A stretch of DNA of 59,467 nt. Source: Bacteroidota bacterium. Its GTDB lineage: Bacteria > Bacteroidota > Bacteroidia > Bacteroidales > Dysgonomonadaceae. The translations under genes were made by a program, and so were the position numbers. The stretch's first letter is position 1; the number at the start of each line of letters is the position of its first letter. Shown here piece by piece: positions 25,021 through 32,581 of this stretch. The notes under the pieces were generated by a model. That model was given only the letters and a program-made list of their open reading frames with translations. It did no database searches and was not told where the DNA came from. The stretch lies in contig JAEWGM010000035.1 of assembly GCA_023388315.1 (NCBI GenBank), forward strand, positions 1 through 59,467, read 5' to 3'.

Positions 25021-25653
25021 ATGTCAAAATCAGGTAGAAAAGTTCCGGGATTGAATGCCAGTTCTATGGCTGACATTTCTTTCCTTTTGCTGACTTTCTT
25101 CTTGCTTGTATCGAATATGGATACCGATAGCGGTTTGCCGCGTCGTTTGCCTCAACCGCCACAAAGCGAAGAGGATACCTCAATGGAAATTCAACGCCGT
25201 AACCTAATGGTTGTTTTGGTGAATGCCAAAAACGAAACTTTGGTAAGAACACAAGACGGCGATGAGTGGTACCTTAATGAAAATGAACTGGTAGGCCAAG
25301 GTGGTAAAGTAAGTTTAAAAGAGAAGGTAAAAGAGTTCGTTCTCAATACCGGAAACTTGCAAACATTACCCGAAGTGGAAGAAGTTGACTTTGGGGCGCC
25401 CATTGGTACTGTGCCATCTACCGCGGAAACACACGTAGTTTCTTTGCAAAACGATGCCACAACCAGTTACAGAGTGTATATCGCTGTTCAAAACGAATTG
25501 GTGAGGGCTTACAACGAGTTAAGGGAAGAAGGTGCAAGAAAATACTTCAGTACATCATATGAAGACTTGACGGATGAACAGAAGGAGCAAATCAATAAGC
25601 TCTATCCGCAACGTATTTCGGAAGCTGAACCTAAAAATTATGGAGAAAGGTAA
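25021..25653 (+). CDS. exbD: ExbD/TolR family biopolymer transport protein (1)
   Basis: One membrane helix carries the essential proton-binding aspartate (SSMADISFLLLTFFLLV, Asp18), followed by a periplasmic domain. At 210 residues it is longer than usual (about 130-150) because of an extended middle section (about 75-140) and an acidic C-terminal tail (EDLTDEQKEQINKLYP). It forms the motor with ExbB and ends 2 bp before the second exbD. Confidence 0.93.
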   Translation: MSKSGRKVPGLNASSMADISFLLLTFFLLVSNMDTDSGLPRRLPQPPQSEEDTSMEIQRRNLMVVLVNAKNETLVRTQDGDEWYLNENELVGQGGKVSLKEKVKEFVLNTGNLQTLPEVEEVDFGAPIGTVPSTAETHVVSLQNDATTSYRVYIAVQNELVRAYNELREEGARKYFSTSYEDLTDEQKEQINKLYPQRISEAEPKNYGER

Positions 25654-25655
25654 TT

Positions 25656-26111
25656 ATGGGAAAATTTAATAAAACAGGTAAAAAAGAGATGCCCGCGTTG
25701 AACACGGCTTCTATGCCCGACTTAGTTTTCGCAATTTTATTCTTCTTTATGGTTACAACTACGATGCGTTCTGAAGAAGTTATGGTGAGAATGAAACTTC
25801 CCACCGCATCCGAAGTGCAAAAATTGGAGAAAAAATCGTTGGTAACATATATCAATATTGGCCCTCCAATGGACCCTGCGCTGGGTACGGCTACCCAAAT
25901 GCAGTTGAACGATAAGTTTGCGGAAGTTAGCGCGATTGGCGATTACATTGCTCAAGAAAAAGCAAGTATGAACGAAGCAGACCAACAGCTAATGACGGTG
26001 TCTATTAAAGCAGATGAAGAAACGCGCATGCAGTACATCACCGATGTGAAACAAGCGCTCCGACAAGCGTATGCGCTTAAGATCAGTTACTCGGCCCGCA
26101 AGGCGGATTAA
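25656..26111 (+). CDS. exbD: ExbD/TolR family biopolymer transport protein (2)
   Basis: Second ExbD paralogue, 151 residues. The aspartate of the membrane helix is kept (NTASMPDLVFAILFFFMV, Asp22), and a compact periplasmic domain follows. Two different ExbDs in one operon suggest a heteromeric dimer in the ExbB pore. The gene closes the operon and is followed by a strong terminator. Confidence 0.93.
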   Translation: MGKFNKTGKKEMPALNTASMPDLVFAILFFFMVTTTMRSEEVMVRMKLPTASEVQKLEKKSLVTYINIGPPMDPALGTATQMQLNDKFAEVSAIGDYIAQEKASMNEADQQLMTVSIKADEETRMQYITDVKQALRQAYALKISYSARKAD

Positions 26112-26136
26112 CGAGACAGGTCTTACTTACGATATG

Positions 26137-26171
26137 AAAAAGCCGAATCATTTTATGGTTCGGCTTTTTTT
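26137..26171 (+). terminator. Terminator of the exb operon
   Basis: AAAAAGCCGAA (26137-26147) pairs with TTCGGCTTTTT, then more T, 25 bp after the second exbD stop. It is A-rich on the other side and could also stop minus-strand transcripts of the maturase gene. Confidence 0.85.
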
Positions 26172-26190
26172 GCGGTTGAAAGTCTTTTTA

Positions 26191-26226
26191 TTCTAACCTT
26201 CTAATATCTAATATCTAAAATCTAGC
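26191..26226. repeat. Degenerate tandem tract, word TCTAATA
   Basis: Short quasi-repeats CTAACCT-TCTAATA-TCTAATA-TCTAAAA-TCTAGCA fill the gap between the exb terminator and the maturase stop. They resemble in style, but not in word, the tracts at 29961-30000, 33481-33570, 40467-40509 and 45539-45642. Confidence 0.5.
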
Positions 26227-26244
26227 ATATAATCGTCTTTGCTT

Positions 26245-27480
26245 TCAGTTTTTCGGATTTCCCTCCTTCACCCATTGCATCACATTGGCGGGGGGGCGCT
26301 TAGCTTGCAATTCTTTTTTCATGAAATCCATATAAGGCGCCACGTGGCTGTAAAACATATAATAGCCTTCGCAAAGGTAATTAAGCCCTTTGTTGCCGTA
26401 TTTGTCTAAGGTGAAGCGGTTTTTGGGGCACTCGCCGTAACAAGCGAAAAGCATATCACATTCGCGGCATTGTTGCGGAAGTTTATCGAACTTGTCGTTT
26501 CCAAATTTCAATTGCTCATCGGAATACATCATAGAAGCCAACGGCTTTGAATAAATATTTCCTAAGCGGTATTCGGGGAAAACAAAGTGGTCGCACGAGT
26601 ACACATCGCCGTTAAATTCCATTACGCCGGCGTGTCCACACGTTTTTGCCATGGTGCACAATCCCGGTTGTTCGCCCACCCAGTTGGCCAAGGTAGAGTC
26701 GAAGATTTGAATAAAAATGGTGCCTACATCTTCTTTTACCCATTCATCGAAAATGGCGCACAAAAACTGTCCCCATTTCTTGGGTGTTACGCTAAATTCA
26801 GCCAGTTCCACGGTTTCGTCTTCTTCTTCGGCTGTAGCAAGTTTCAGCGGCGAAGTGGTTTTGCGCAACCGTTCCACAATGGGCGTAAATTGGATGTAAC
26901 GACAGTCTATTTCCTTGAAAAAACGATAAAAATCGAGCGGATAATCCACATTATAATCGTTCACAACGGCAAGGCAGTTGAAATCGACATCGTGTTTTTT
27001 CAGCAATTTAATGCCGCGCATAACACGCTGAAAGGAAGGGCGCCCCATCTTATCGCGACGATATTCATCGTGAAATTCCTGCGGCCCATCAATGGAAATT
27101 CCAACTAAAAAGTTGTTTTCTTTAAAGAACTTGCACCAATCATCGGTGAGCAACGTTCCGTTGGTTTGAATGGAATTGTCAATTCTTCTACCATTTGCAT
27201 ATTTTTTCTGAAGCTCGATGGCTTTTTTATAGAACGAGAGCGGACGCATAAGTGTTTCGCCGCCGTGCCATGTAAACATTACATCGGGCATGGTTTGCGA
27301 TTCTATGTATTCTTTTACAAATCGTTCCAAGAGTTCCTCGCTCAACACCTGATTTTTTTTCGGATTATAGAGGTTCACTTTTTCCAAATAGTAACAATAA
27401 TCGCAATCTAAGTTACATAATGAACCCACAGGCTTGAGCATTACATATAATGGTTTGGCAAAAGGCGCAAAAGTTGGCAT
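26245..27480 (-). CDS. Anaerobic sulfatase-maturating radical SAM enzyme
   Basis: Converts an active-site Cys or Ser of sulfatases to formylglycine using SAM and Fe-S clusters. The radical SAM motif CNLDCDYC gives Cys22, Cys26 and Cys29. The SPASM domain with auxiliary-cluster cysteines follows (CTMAKTCGHAG, CDHFVFPEY, CRECDMLFACYGECPKNRF). Length of 411 residues is typical of anSME. No sulfatase gene is in the window, so it must serve unlinked sulfatases. A TATCTTTG box on the minus strand (27500-27507) is a good promoter candidate, shared back-to-back with doxX. Confidence 0.95.
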   Translation of the reverse strand: MPTFAPFAKPLYVMLKPVGSLCNLDCDYCYYLEKVNLYNPKKNQVLSEELLERFVKEYIESQTMPDVMFTWHGGETLMRPLSFYKKAIELQKKYANGRRIDNSIQTNGTLLTDDWCKFFKENNFLVGISIDGPQEFHDEYRRDKMGRPSFQRVMRGIKLLKKHDVDFNCLAVVNDYNVDYPLDFYRFFKEIDCRYIQFTPIVERLRKTTSPLKLATAEEEDETVELAEFSVTPKKWGQFLCAIFDEWVKEDVGTIFIQIFDSTLANWVGEQPGLCTMAKTCGHAGVMEFNGDVYSCDHFVFPEYRLGNIYSKPLASMMYSDEQLKFGNDKFDKLPQQCRECDMLFACYGECPKNRFTLDKYGNKGLNYLCEGYYMFYSHVAPYMDFMKKELQAKRPPANVMQWVKEGNPKN

Positions 27481-27563
27481 ATCAATATTATTTATAGCAC
27501 AAAGATAAACAATTTGTGCAATTCAGGGTTTTAGAGTTTGCATATTAACATTATAATAACAAC

Positions 27564-27980
27564 ATGATAAGAAAAAAAGATTTATTGCATTTGGGCTTAT
27601 TGGTGTTGAGAATAGGAATTGGCGTTTCTATTTTTTTCCACGGTTTGCCTAAAATAATGGGTGGAGCTGAAACTTGGACAGCCCTTGGAAGCACTATGTC
27701 GAATTTAGGAATTAATTTTGCACCCACTTTTTGGGGCTTTATGGCTGCTTTTGCAGAAACGGTGGGCGGCATTTTATTTGCGTTGGGGCTGTTTTTTCGT
27801 CCCGCTGCGTTGTTGCTCATCGGCACCATGATAGTCGCTTTGGTGATGCACCTTTCGCAAGGCGATGATTTTATGAAATATGGCCATTCGCTTGATTTGC
27901 TGATTGTTTTTGTTGCCGCGTTGCTTACCGGGCCAGGGAAATATTCGTTTGACGCAAAGTTTATTCCTAAAATAGCGTGA
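27564..27980 (+). CDS. DoxX family membrane protein
   Basis: A 138-residue inner-membrane protein with four helices. The family signature at the N-terminus is GLLVLRIGIGVSIFFHGLPKI (split by the first helix), with GFMAAFAETVGGILFALGLFFRP in the second/third helix. DoxX proteins are linked to redox or sulfur chemistry in some organisms, but the function here is unknown. Divergent from the sulfatase maturase. The hairpin element begins 130 bp downstream. Confidence 0.9.
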   Translation: MIRKKDLLHLGLLVLRIGIGVSIFFHGLPKIMGGAETWTALGSTMSNLGINFAPTFWGFMAAFAETVGGILFALGLFFRPAALLLIGTMIVALVMHLSQGDDFMKYGHSLDLLIVFVAALLTGPGKYSFDAKFIPKIA

Positions 27981-28110
27981 GGTTTGTAGTGAGCGTTGGA
28001 AAAAAATCCCTTGATTTTTCGTGTTTGAAAAATTGAGGGTTTTTTTATTTATAAATGCCCGCGTATATTACCCGCACTCATCCTATATGGATAATTATGG
28101 AAATATATTC

Positions 28111-28472
28111 ACTACTGACCGACTAAAATTTGTCCGTAGGACCAACCTGTGCATAACCCCCAATTTTAATTGGGGGACAACTAGCTCCTTATTCTCCTGG
28201 GCTCACCTTGGCCTGTGCATAACCCCCAATTTTAATTGGGGGACAACAGGTGAAGTAACGGACAAACGCTGTAAGCGTTTCCCTAAAAAAGTTTGGTAAA
28301 CTCTTACAGAGTTTGATTCTGGTAGGCATACCGCCGCCCCCAATTAAAATTGAGGGTTATGCACAGAAAAACTTCTACGAAGTTAAAATGCGGCCTATTC
28401 TCCAAGTCAATATCACTAAAATGATTTGCTGATAAGGATTTCAACTTATTTGTCGGAATTTTGTCGGTCAGT
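28111..28472. mobile_element. MITE-like hairpin element, copy 2 (reversed)
   Basis: The reverse complement matches copy 1 (5471-5767) nearly throughout. Ends ACTACTGACCGAC / GTCGGTCAGTAG are inverted. Hairpins: GTCC-GTA-GGAC (about 28132-28142), CCCCCAATT stems at 28157-28176 and 28223-28242, AAACGCT-GTA-AGCGTTT (28264-28280), AAACTCT-TAC-AGAGTTT (28298-28314), a one-mismatch CCCCCAATT stem (28337-28356) and AACTTC-TAC-GAAGTT (28370-28384). A 35-bp block (28146-28180) is duplicated at 28212-28246, which explains the greater length. No clear target duplication and no coding capacity. Confidence 0.75.
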
Positions 28473-28525
28473 AGATTGCTTTTTACAAGTCCGTTTCCTT
28501 GGGTATTTGATTAGAAATAAAAAAA

Positions 28526-28621
28526 GGGTAAGCTTACTATATCGCGCCGCTACAACCAAATACCCTTGCTTCGGTCAAGACCTGGGGGATTCAATGGGAG
28601 CTGGCCGTATAGGACTTACCC
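28526..28621 (-). ncRNA. ffs: Small signal recognition particle RNA (4.5S-type)
   Basis: The 96-nt minus-strand RNA begins GGGTAAG and ends CTTACCC, a perfect closing stem, followed by a T-run (terminator). The apical part contains CCAGGTC...GAAGCA, matching SRP domain IV where Ffh binds, and the 3' side has GTTGTAGC, like GATGTAGC in E. coli 4.5S RNA. A perfect promoter sits 5 nt before the 5' end. Ffh, its protein partner, is encoded 5.5 kb away. I cannot run a covariance model, so the call rests on motif and structure. Confidence 0.82.
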
Positions 28622-28626
28622 AACTG

Positions 28627-28657
28627 CAAAGATAGGCAATTTTTTTTACCTTGCAAA
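28627..28657 (-). promoter_or_regulatory. Promoter of the SRP RNA
   Basis: On the minus strand: TTTG (28657-28654), a 19-bp spacer, TATCTTTG (28634-28627), and the RNA starts 6 nt later. This is an exact match to the Bacteroidetes consensus. Confidence 0.8.
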
Positions 28658-28670
28658 ACACCAAAATTGA

Positions 28671-28702
28671 TTTTTACTATCGCAACGTTTTTTCTATCTT
28701 TG
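28671..28702 (+). promoter_or_regulatory. Promoter of pepT
   Basis: TATCTTTG at 28695-28702 with TTTT at 28671-28674 (20-bp spacer) as an imperfect -33 box. Divergent from the SRP RNA promoter; the leader is about 30 nt. Confidence 0.6.
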
Positions 28703-28738
28703 TAGCAATATTAACCCCACCATAAAAATTAATAAAAG

Positions 28739-29959
28739 ATGAATATTGTAGACCGATTTATCAAATACGCGCGAATTGATACCCAGTCTGATGAGAATAA
28801 TTCTCAAACTCCCAGCACCCAAAAGCAATTTAACTTGGCCAAAGAGGTGGAAAAGGAAATGATTGAGATGGGATTGACCGATGTGAGCCTCGACAACAAT
28901 TGTTACCTGATGGCGACACTGCCCGCGAACACCACTAAAACAGTGCCTGTAATCGGGTTTATTGCGCATTTCGATACCAGTCCCGATATGAGTGGTGAAA
29001 ATGTGAATCCGCGCATTGTGAAAGACTACGATGGAAAAGACATTGTGCTCAACGAAGAGAAAAACATCGTAATGTCGGTTGAAGATTTCCCCGAATTGTT
29101 AAACCACGTGGGTGAAGACCTCATCGTTACCGATGGAACCACCCTTTTGGGCGCCGATGACAAAGCCGGCATTGCCGAAATTATGACGGCGATGCAATAT
29201 CTACTGGACCACCCCGAAATTGAACACGGCAAAATTAGAATCGGATTCACGCCCGACGAAGAAATCGGCCGCGGAGCTGATAAGTTCGACGTGGAAAAAT
29301 TCGGCGCGGATTGGGCTTATACCATGGACGGCAGTTCGGTTGGCGAGTTGGAGTACGAAAACTTCAACGCCGCGTCCGCAAAAATCAATATACAAGGAAG
29401 AAACGTGCATCCGGGATATGCTAAAAACAAAATGATTAACGCCCTTCACGTGGGCAACGAATTGGTGGCGTTGCTCCCCGAAAAAGAGCGCCCCGAACAC
29501 ACCGAAGGATACGAAGGCTTTTTCCACCTTATTTCATTCAACGGAACGGTTGATGAAGCTTCTCTCTCGTTTATCATTCGCGACCACGACAAAGAAATTT
29601 TTGAGAACCGTAAAAAACAAATTGAAGAAGCGGTGAAAAAACTCAACGAAAAGTATGGCGATGGCCGCCTTGCGTTGGAATTAAAAGACCAATACTACAA
29701 CATGCGTGAAAAAGTGGAACCCATGAAACACATTATTGATGTGGCATTCCGCGCAATGCAAGAAGTGGGCATTGAGCCCAATGTGAAACCCATTCGCGGT
29801 GGAACGGACGGTGCGCGCCTATCGTTTATGGGCTTGCCTTGCCCCAATATTTTTGCCGGCGGCATGAATTTTCACGGACGCTATGAATTCTTGCCCATCC
29901 CATCATTGCACAAAGCAACCGATGTGATTGTGAAAATTGCTGAACTAGTAGCGAGATAG
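28739..29959 (+). CDS. pepT: Peptidase T (tripeptide aminopeptidase)
   Basis: Zinc-dependent M20B aminopeptidase that removes N-terminal residues from tripeptides in the cytoplasm. Metal and catalytic motifs: GFIAHFDTSPD (about 79-89), LLGADDKAGIAEI (about 138-150), FTPDEEIGRGAD (about 173-184) and NIFAGGMNFHGRYEF near the C-terminus. Length of 406 residues is normal. Its promoter is back-to-back with the SRP RNA. The repeat-flanked IVP-family gene follows 75 bp downstream. Confidence 0.96.
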   Translation: MNIVDRFIKYARIDTQSDENNSQTPSTQKQFNLAKEVEKEMIEMGLTDVSLDNNCYLMATLPANTTKTVPVIGFIAHFDTSPDMSGENVNPRIVKDYDGKDIVLNEEKNIVMSVEDFPELLNHVGEDLIVTDGTTLLGADDKAGIAEIMTAMQYLLDHPEIEHGKIRIGFTPDEEIGRGADKFDVEKFGADWAYTMDGSSVGELEYENFNAASAKINIQGRNVHPGYAKNKMINALHVGNELVALLPEKERPEHTEGYEGFFHLISFNGTVDEASLSFIIRDHDKEIFENRKKQIEEAVKKLNEKYGDGRLALELKDQYYNMREKVEPMKHIIDVAFRAMQEVGIEPNVKPIRGGTDGARLSFMGLPCPNIFAGGMNFHGRYEFLPIPSLHKATDVIVKIAELVAR

Positions 29960-29960
29960 A

Positions 29961-30000
29961 GTGTAGTTTATAGTTGGTAGTTTTTAGTTTGTAGTTTGTT
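29961..30000. repeat. Left degenerate tract of IVP island 1
   Basis: Quasi-repeats of TTTAGTTTGTAG/TTTATAGTTGGTAG. The word TTTAGTTTGTAGT at 29983-29995 is the exact inverse of ACTACAAACTAAA, which occurs twice downstream of the IVP gene (30415-30427, 30436-30448). Confidence 0.7.
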
Positions 30001-30034
30001 AAGTGGCTAAGAGGTAATTTAAAAGAGCGAGTTT

Positions 30035-30415
30035 ATGGCATATACAGGATTTAAAGATTTAATTGCCTACAAAAAAGCATTTCGGCAAGCTATGAGTGTG
30101 TACCGACTATCTAAAAACTTTCCTAAAGAAGAAAAGTACTCACTTACCGACCAAATACGGCGATCGTCGCGTTCGGTTTGTGCGAATTTGGCAGAGGCAT
30201 ACAGAAAACGTGAGTATCCAAAACATTTTCACCTGAAAATGACCGATTGTTTAGGCGAAAACGACGAAACTTCGGTTTGGCTGGACGTGGCCAAAGAATG
30301 CGAGTATATATCGCCAGAGAATTACACTCTGCATATCAATCAAAATGAAGAGGTTGGAAAACTTCTGACATATATGATGAACAACCCCGGAAAATTCGGG
30401 GTAAAAAACTTCTAA
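30035..30415 (+). CDS. Four-helix-bundle protein, 23S rRNA IVP family (1)
   Basis: A 126-residue helical protein of the family first seen inside 23S rRNA intervening sequences (PF05635; related in fold to Avd of diversity-generating retroelements). Family marks: FKDLIAYKKAF at the start, YSLTDQIRRSSRSVCANLAEAYRK in the middle. The usual GSxxE region is replaced by LGENDETSVWLDVA. It is not near rRNA here. It lies between pepT and gcvT, flanked by inverted degenerate tracts, the right one starting at the stop codon. Molecular function is unknown. Confidence 0.85.
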   Translation: MAYTGFKDLIAYKKAFRQAMSVYRLSKNFPKEEKYSLTDQIRRSSRSVCANLAEAYRKREYPKHFHLKMTDCLGENDETSVWLDVAKECEYISPENYTLHINQNEEVGKLLTYMMNNPGKFGVKNF

Positions 30416-30456
30416 CTACAAACTAAACACTCCTAACTACAAACTAAATATAAACT
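30411..30456. repeat. Right degenerate tract of IVP island 1
   Basis: Quasi-repeats of CTAACTACAAACTAAAC; two exact copies of ACTACAAACTAAA match the inverse of the left tract. It overlaps the IVP stop codon and ends 5 bp before gcvT. Confidence 0.7.
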
Positions 30457-30460
30457 GATT

Positions 30461-31546
30461 ATGAAAAAAACACCTTTTACAGAAAAGCATATCGCGCTGG
30501 GCGCCAAAATGCACGAATTTGCCGGCTACAATATGCCCATTGAGTATTCAGGAATTATGGATGAACACCAAACCGTGGTTAACGCGGTAGGCGTTTTTGA
30601 TGTGTCGCATATGGGCGAATTTTGGGTGAAGGGCCCCAAGGCACTGGAGTTTTTGCAAAAAGTGACCAGCAACGATGCTTCTACGCTAACTGTGGGCAAA
30701 GCACAATACGCTTGTTTTTTGAACGAAAACGGCGGAATTATCGACGATTTTATTGTGTATCATTACGAACCTGAAAAATATTTGCTGGTGGTAAACGCCG
30801 CCAATATGGAAAAAGACTGGGCTTGGTGCCAAAAGCAAAACACCATGGGCGCGGAATTGGAGAACGCGTCAGACCACACCGCTCAATTGGCCATCCAAGG
30901 GCCCAAAGCCACCGAAACATTGCAAAAACTCACCGATATCAACCTTTCGGAAATTCCATTCTACGCGTTTAAAACGGGACGTTTCGCGGGTGTAGACGAA
31001 GTCATTATTTCCAACACGGGTTACACCGGAGCCGGAGGCTTTGAGTTGTATTTCTACCCCGAGCACGGAATGAAAATTTGGGATGCCATATTTGAAGCAG
31101 GGGAGGAGTTCGGAATCAAACCCATTGGGTTGGGTGCGCGCGACACGTTGCGCCTCGAAATGGGATACTGCCTTTACGGAAACGATTTGGATGAAACCAC
31201 CACGCCCTTACAAGCCGGTTTGGGATGGATTACCAAATTTGTCGAAAATAAACCGTTTATCGGCCGCGAAATGCTCGAAAAAGAAAAAGCCGAAGGCGTT
31301 TCGCGCAAACTTTGCGGTTTTGTATTGCAAGAAAGAGGCATTCCACGCAAAGGTTATGAAATTGCCAACGCCGAAGGCGAAATAATCGGCGTGGTTACGT
31401 CGGGCACCATGGCACCTATGTTAAAACAAGGCATTGGGTTGGGCTACGTGAAACCGGAATATGTCAAAGCCGGAACCGAGATTTTTATAAAGGTGCGCAA
31501 CAAAAACCTGAAAGCCGAAGTTACTAAGTTGCCGTTTAGGAAGTAA
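30461..31546 (+). CDS. gcvT: Aminomethyltransferase (glycine cleavage T protein)
   Basis: T subunit of the glycine cleavage system: transfers the methylene group to tetrahydrofolate and releases ammonia. Recognised from MHEFAGYNMPIEYSGIMDEH (about 18-37), FDVSHMGEF (about 47-55), the NTGYTGAGGFELYF folate-site stretch and GLGARDTLRLEMGYCLYG. Length of 361 residues is usual. The other gcv subunits are not in the window. The folate enzyme folD lies 1 kb downstream on the other strand. Confidence 0.96.
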   Translation: MKKTPFTEKHIALGAKMHEFAGYNMPIEYSGIMDEHQTVVNAVGVFDVSHMGEFWVKGPKALEFLQKVTSNDASTLTVGKAQYACFLNENGGIIDDFIVYHYEPEKYLLVVNAANMEKDWAWCQKQNTMGAELENASDHTAQLAIQGPKATETLQKLTDINLSEIPFYAFKTGRFAGVDEVIISNTGYTGAGGFELYFYPEHGMKIWDAIFEAGEEFGIKPIGLGARDTLRLEMGYCLYGNDLDETTTPLQAGLGWITKFVENKPFIGREMLEKEKAEGVSRKLCGFVLQERGIPRKGYEIANAEGEIIGVVTSGTMAPMLKQGIGLGYVKPEYVKAGTEIFIKVRNKNLKAEVTKLPFRK

Positions 31547-31600
31547 GGGGAATGCCGGGTGTTTGGTGGCAGGTGCCGGAAATATGTGCCGGCTGCGCCA

Positions 31601-32359
31601 CTACACATATATCATTTTCTTTGTCATTCCGCCATCCACCACAAAGTTTTGGGCGGTGATAAAACTGTTTTTCGGATTCATTAGGAAAATCACCATCCGG
31701 GCGATGTCGAAAGCGTTGCCCACGCGGCCTGCGGGGTGCTGAAGATGATCTTCTTTCGACAGTTTTTCTTGTTTCGCAACCGATTGTTTTTTGATGGCCG
31801 ACACATCAATCCATCCCGGGCTGATGCTGTTTACCCGAATATGTGGGCCAAGGCTCATAGCCATAGCGTGGGTGAGGACGTAAATGCCGCCTTTGCTCGC
31901 CGAATATGATTCCGTGTTTGGTTCCGATTGAAAAACGCGTGTGGAGCACATATTCACAATGCTCCCTTTGGATTCCCGAAGATATGGCACCAGCAGTTTT
32001 GAACAGAAAAATGTACCCGAAAGATTGGTGGCAATGGCGCGGTTCCATTCATCGGTAGAGAGCTCTTCCAACGGCTTAAACACACTGTAAACGGCGTTGT
32101 TGACCAATCCGTACACCGTTGTGAATTTTTTAACCGCCGCCCGAATGGAAGAACGGACGCTTACTTCGCTCGACACATCAGTAATAAACATGCCGCAACG
32201 TTTGGGGTCGAAATTGTTTTTAATTTCTGCCATTGCTTCGGTATCGATATCGAAAATGGAGACGTTGTAACCGTTCTTCAACAACTCTTGCGTGATGACC
32301 CTTCCGATGCCCTGCGCACCGCCGGTTACAATAATATGGGGGCGTTCTGTTCGCTTCAT
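31601..32359 (-). CDS. Short-chain dehydrogenase/reductase
   Basis: Classical SDR with the dinucleotide loop TGGAQGIGR (about 12-20), the NNA motif VNNAVYS (about 86-92) and the catalytic YSASK (about 151-155) after a serine-containing MCSTRV. The 252 residues are complete. FDID after the second strand suggests an acidic residue that favours NAD(H). The substrate is unknown. It is not obviously in an operon. Confidence 0.9.
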   Translation of the reverse strand: MKRTERPHIIVTGGAQGIGRVITQELLKNGYNVSIFDIDTEAMAEIKNNFDPKRCGMFITDVSSEVSVRSSIRAAVKKFTTVYGLVNNAVYSVFKPLEELSTDEWNRAIATNLSGTFFCSKLLVPYLRESKGSIVNMCSTRVFQSEPNTESYSASKGGIYVLTHAMAMSLGPHIRVNSISPGWIDVSAIKKQSVAKQEKLSKEDHLQHPAGRVGNAFDIARMVIFLMNPKNSFITAQNFVVDGGMTKKMIYV

Positions 32360-32451
32360 AGGATAACTGTTAGATTTTCAATCGTAAAATTACGATTCTT
32401 TTTGAAACGAACAAAAAAGGACCATCTCAAAAGTAAGAATCTATTATCAAA

Positions 32452-32540
32452 TTGTGTCATACTGAATGGAGCTTTAGCGGAATGAAGTATCTATAATTCA
32501 TGACAAAATAGATTTTTCACTACGTTCAAAATGACAAAAT
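32452..32540. repeat. Imperfect inverted repeat between SDR and folD
   Basis: TTGTGTCATACTGAA...GAATGAAGTATCTAT faces its inverse ATAGATTTTTCACTACGTTCAAAATGACAAAA. This 'GTCATnnTGAA..GTGAAnnATCT' type is a widespread intergenic palindrome in Bacteroidetes and some other groups. No coding content; remaining bases of the 220-bp gap show nothing. Confidence 0.5.
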
Positions 32541-32581
32541 GAAAAGACGCCAACGCTTTTGATTCAGCCTGAGGTATATGT

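Noticed and set aside
28021..28299. Plus-strand open frame with repeated LCITPNFNWG words
   Set aside because: The repeats are translations of the CCCCCAATT hairpins of the MITE-like element; not a protein gene.
28426..28635. 69-codon open frame on the plus strand
   Set aside because: It is antisense to the SRP RNA and spans the end of the hairpin element; no protein family signature.
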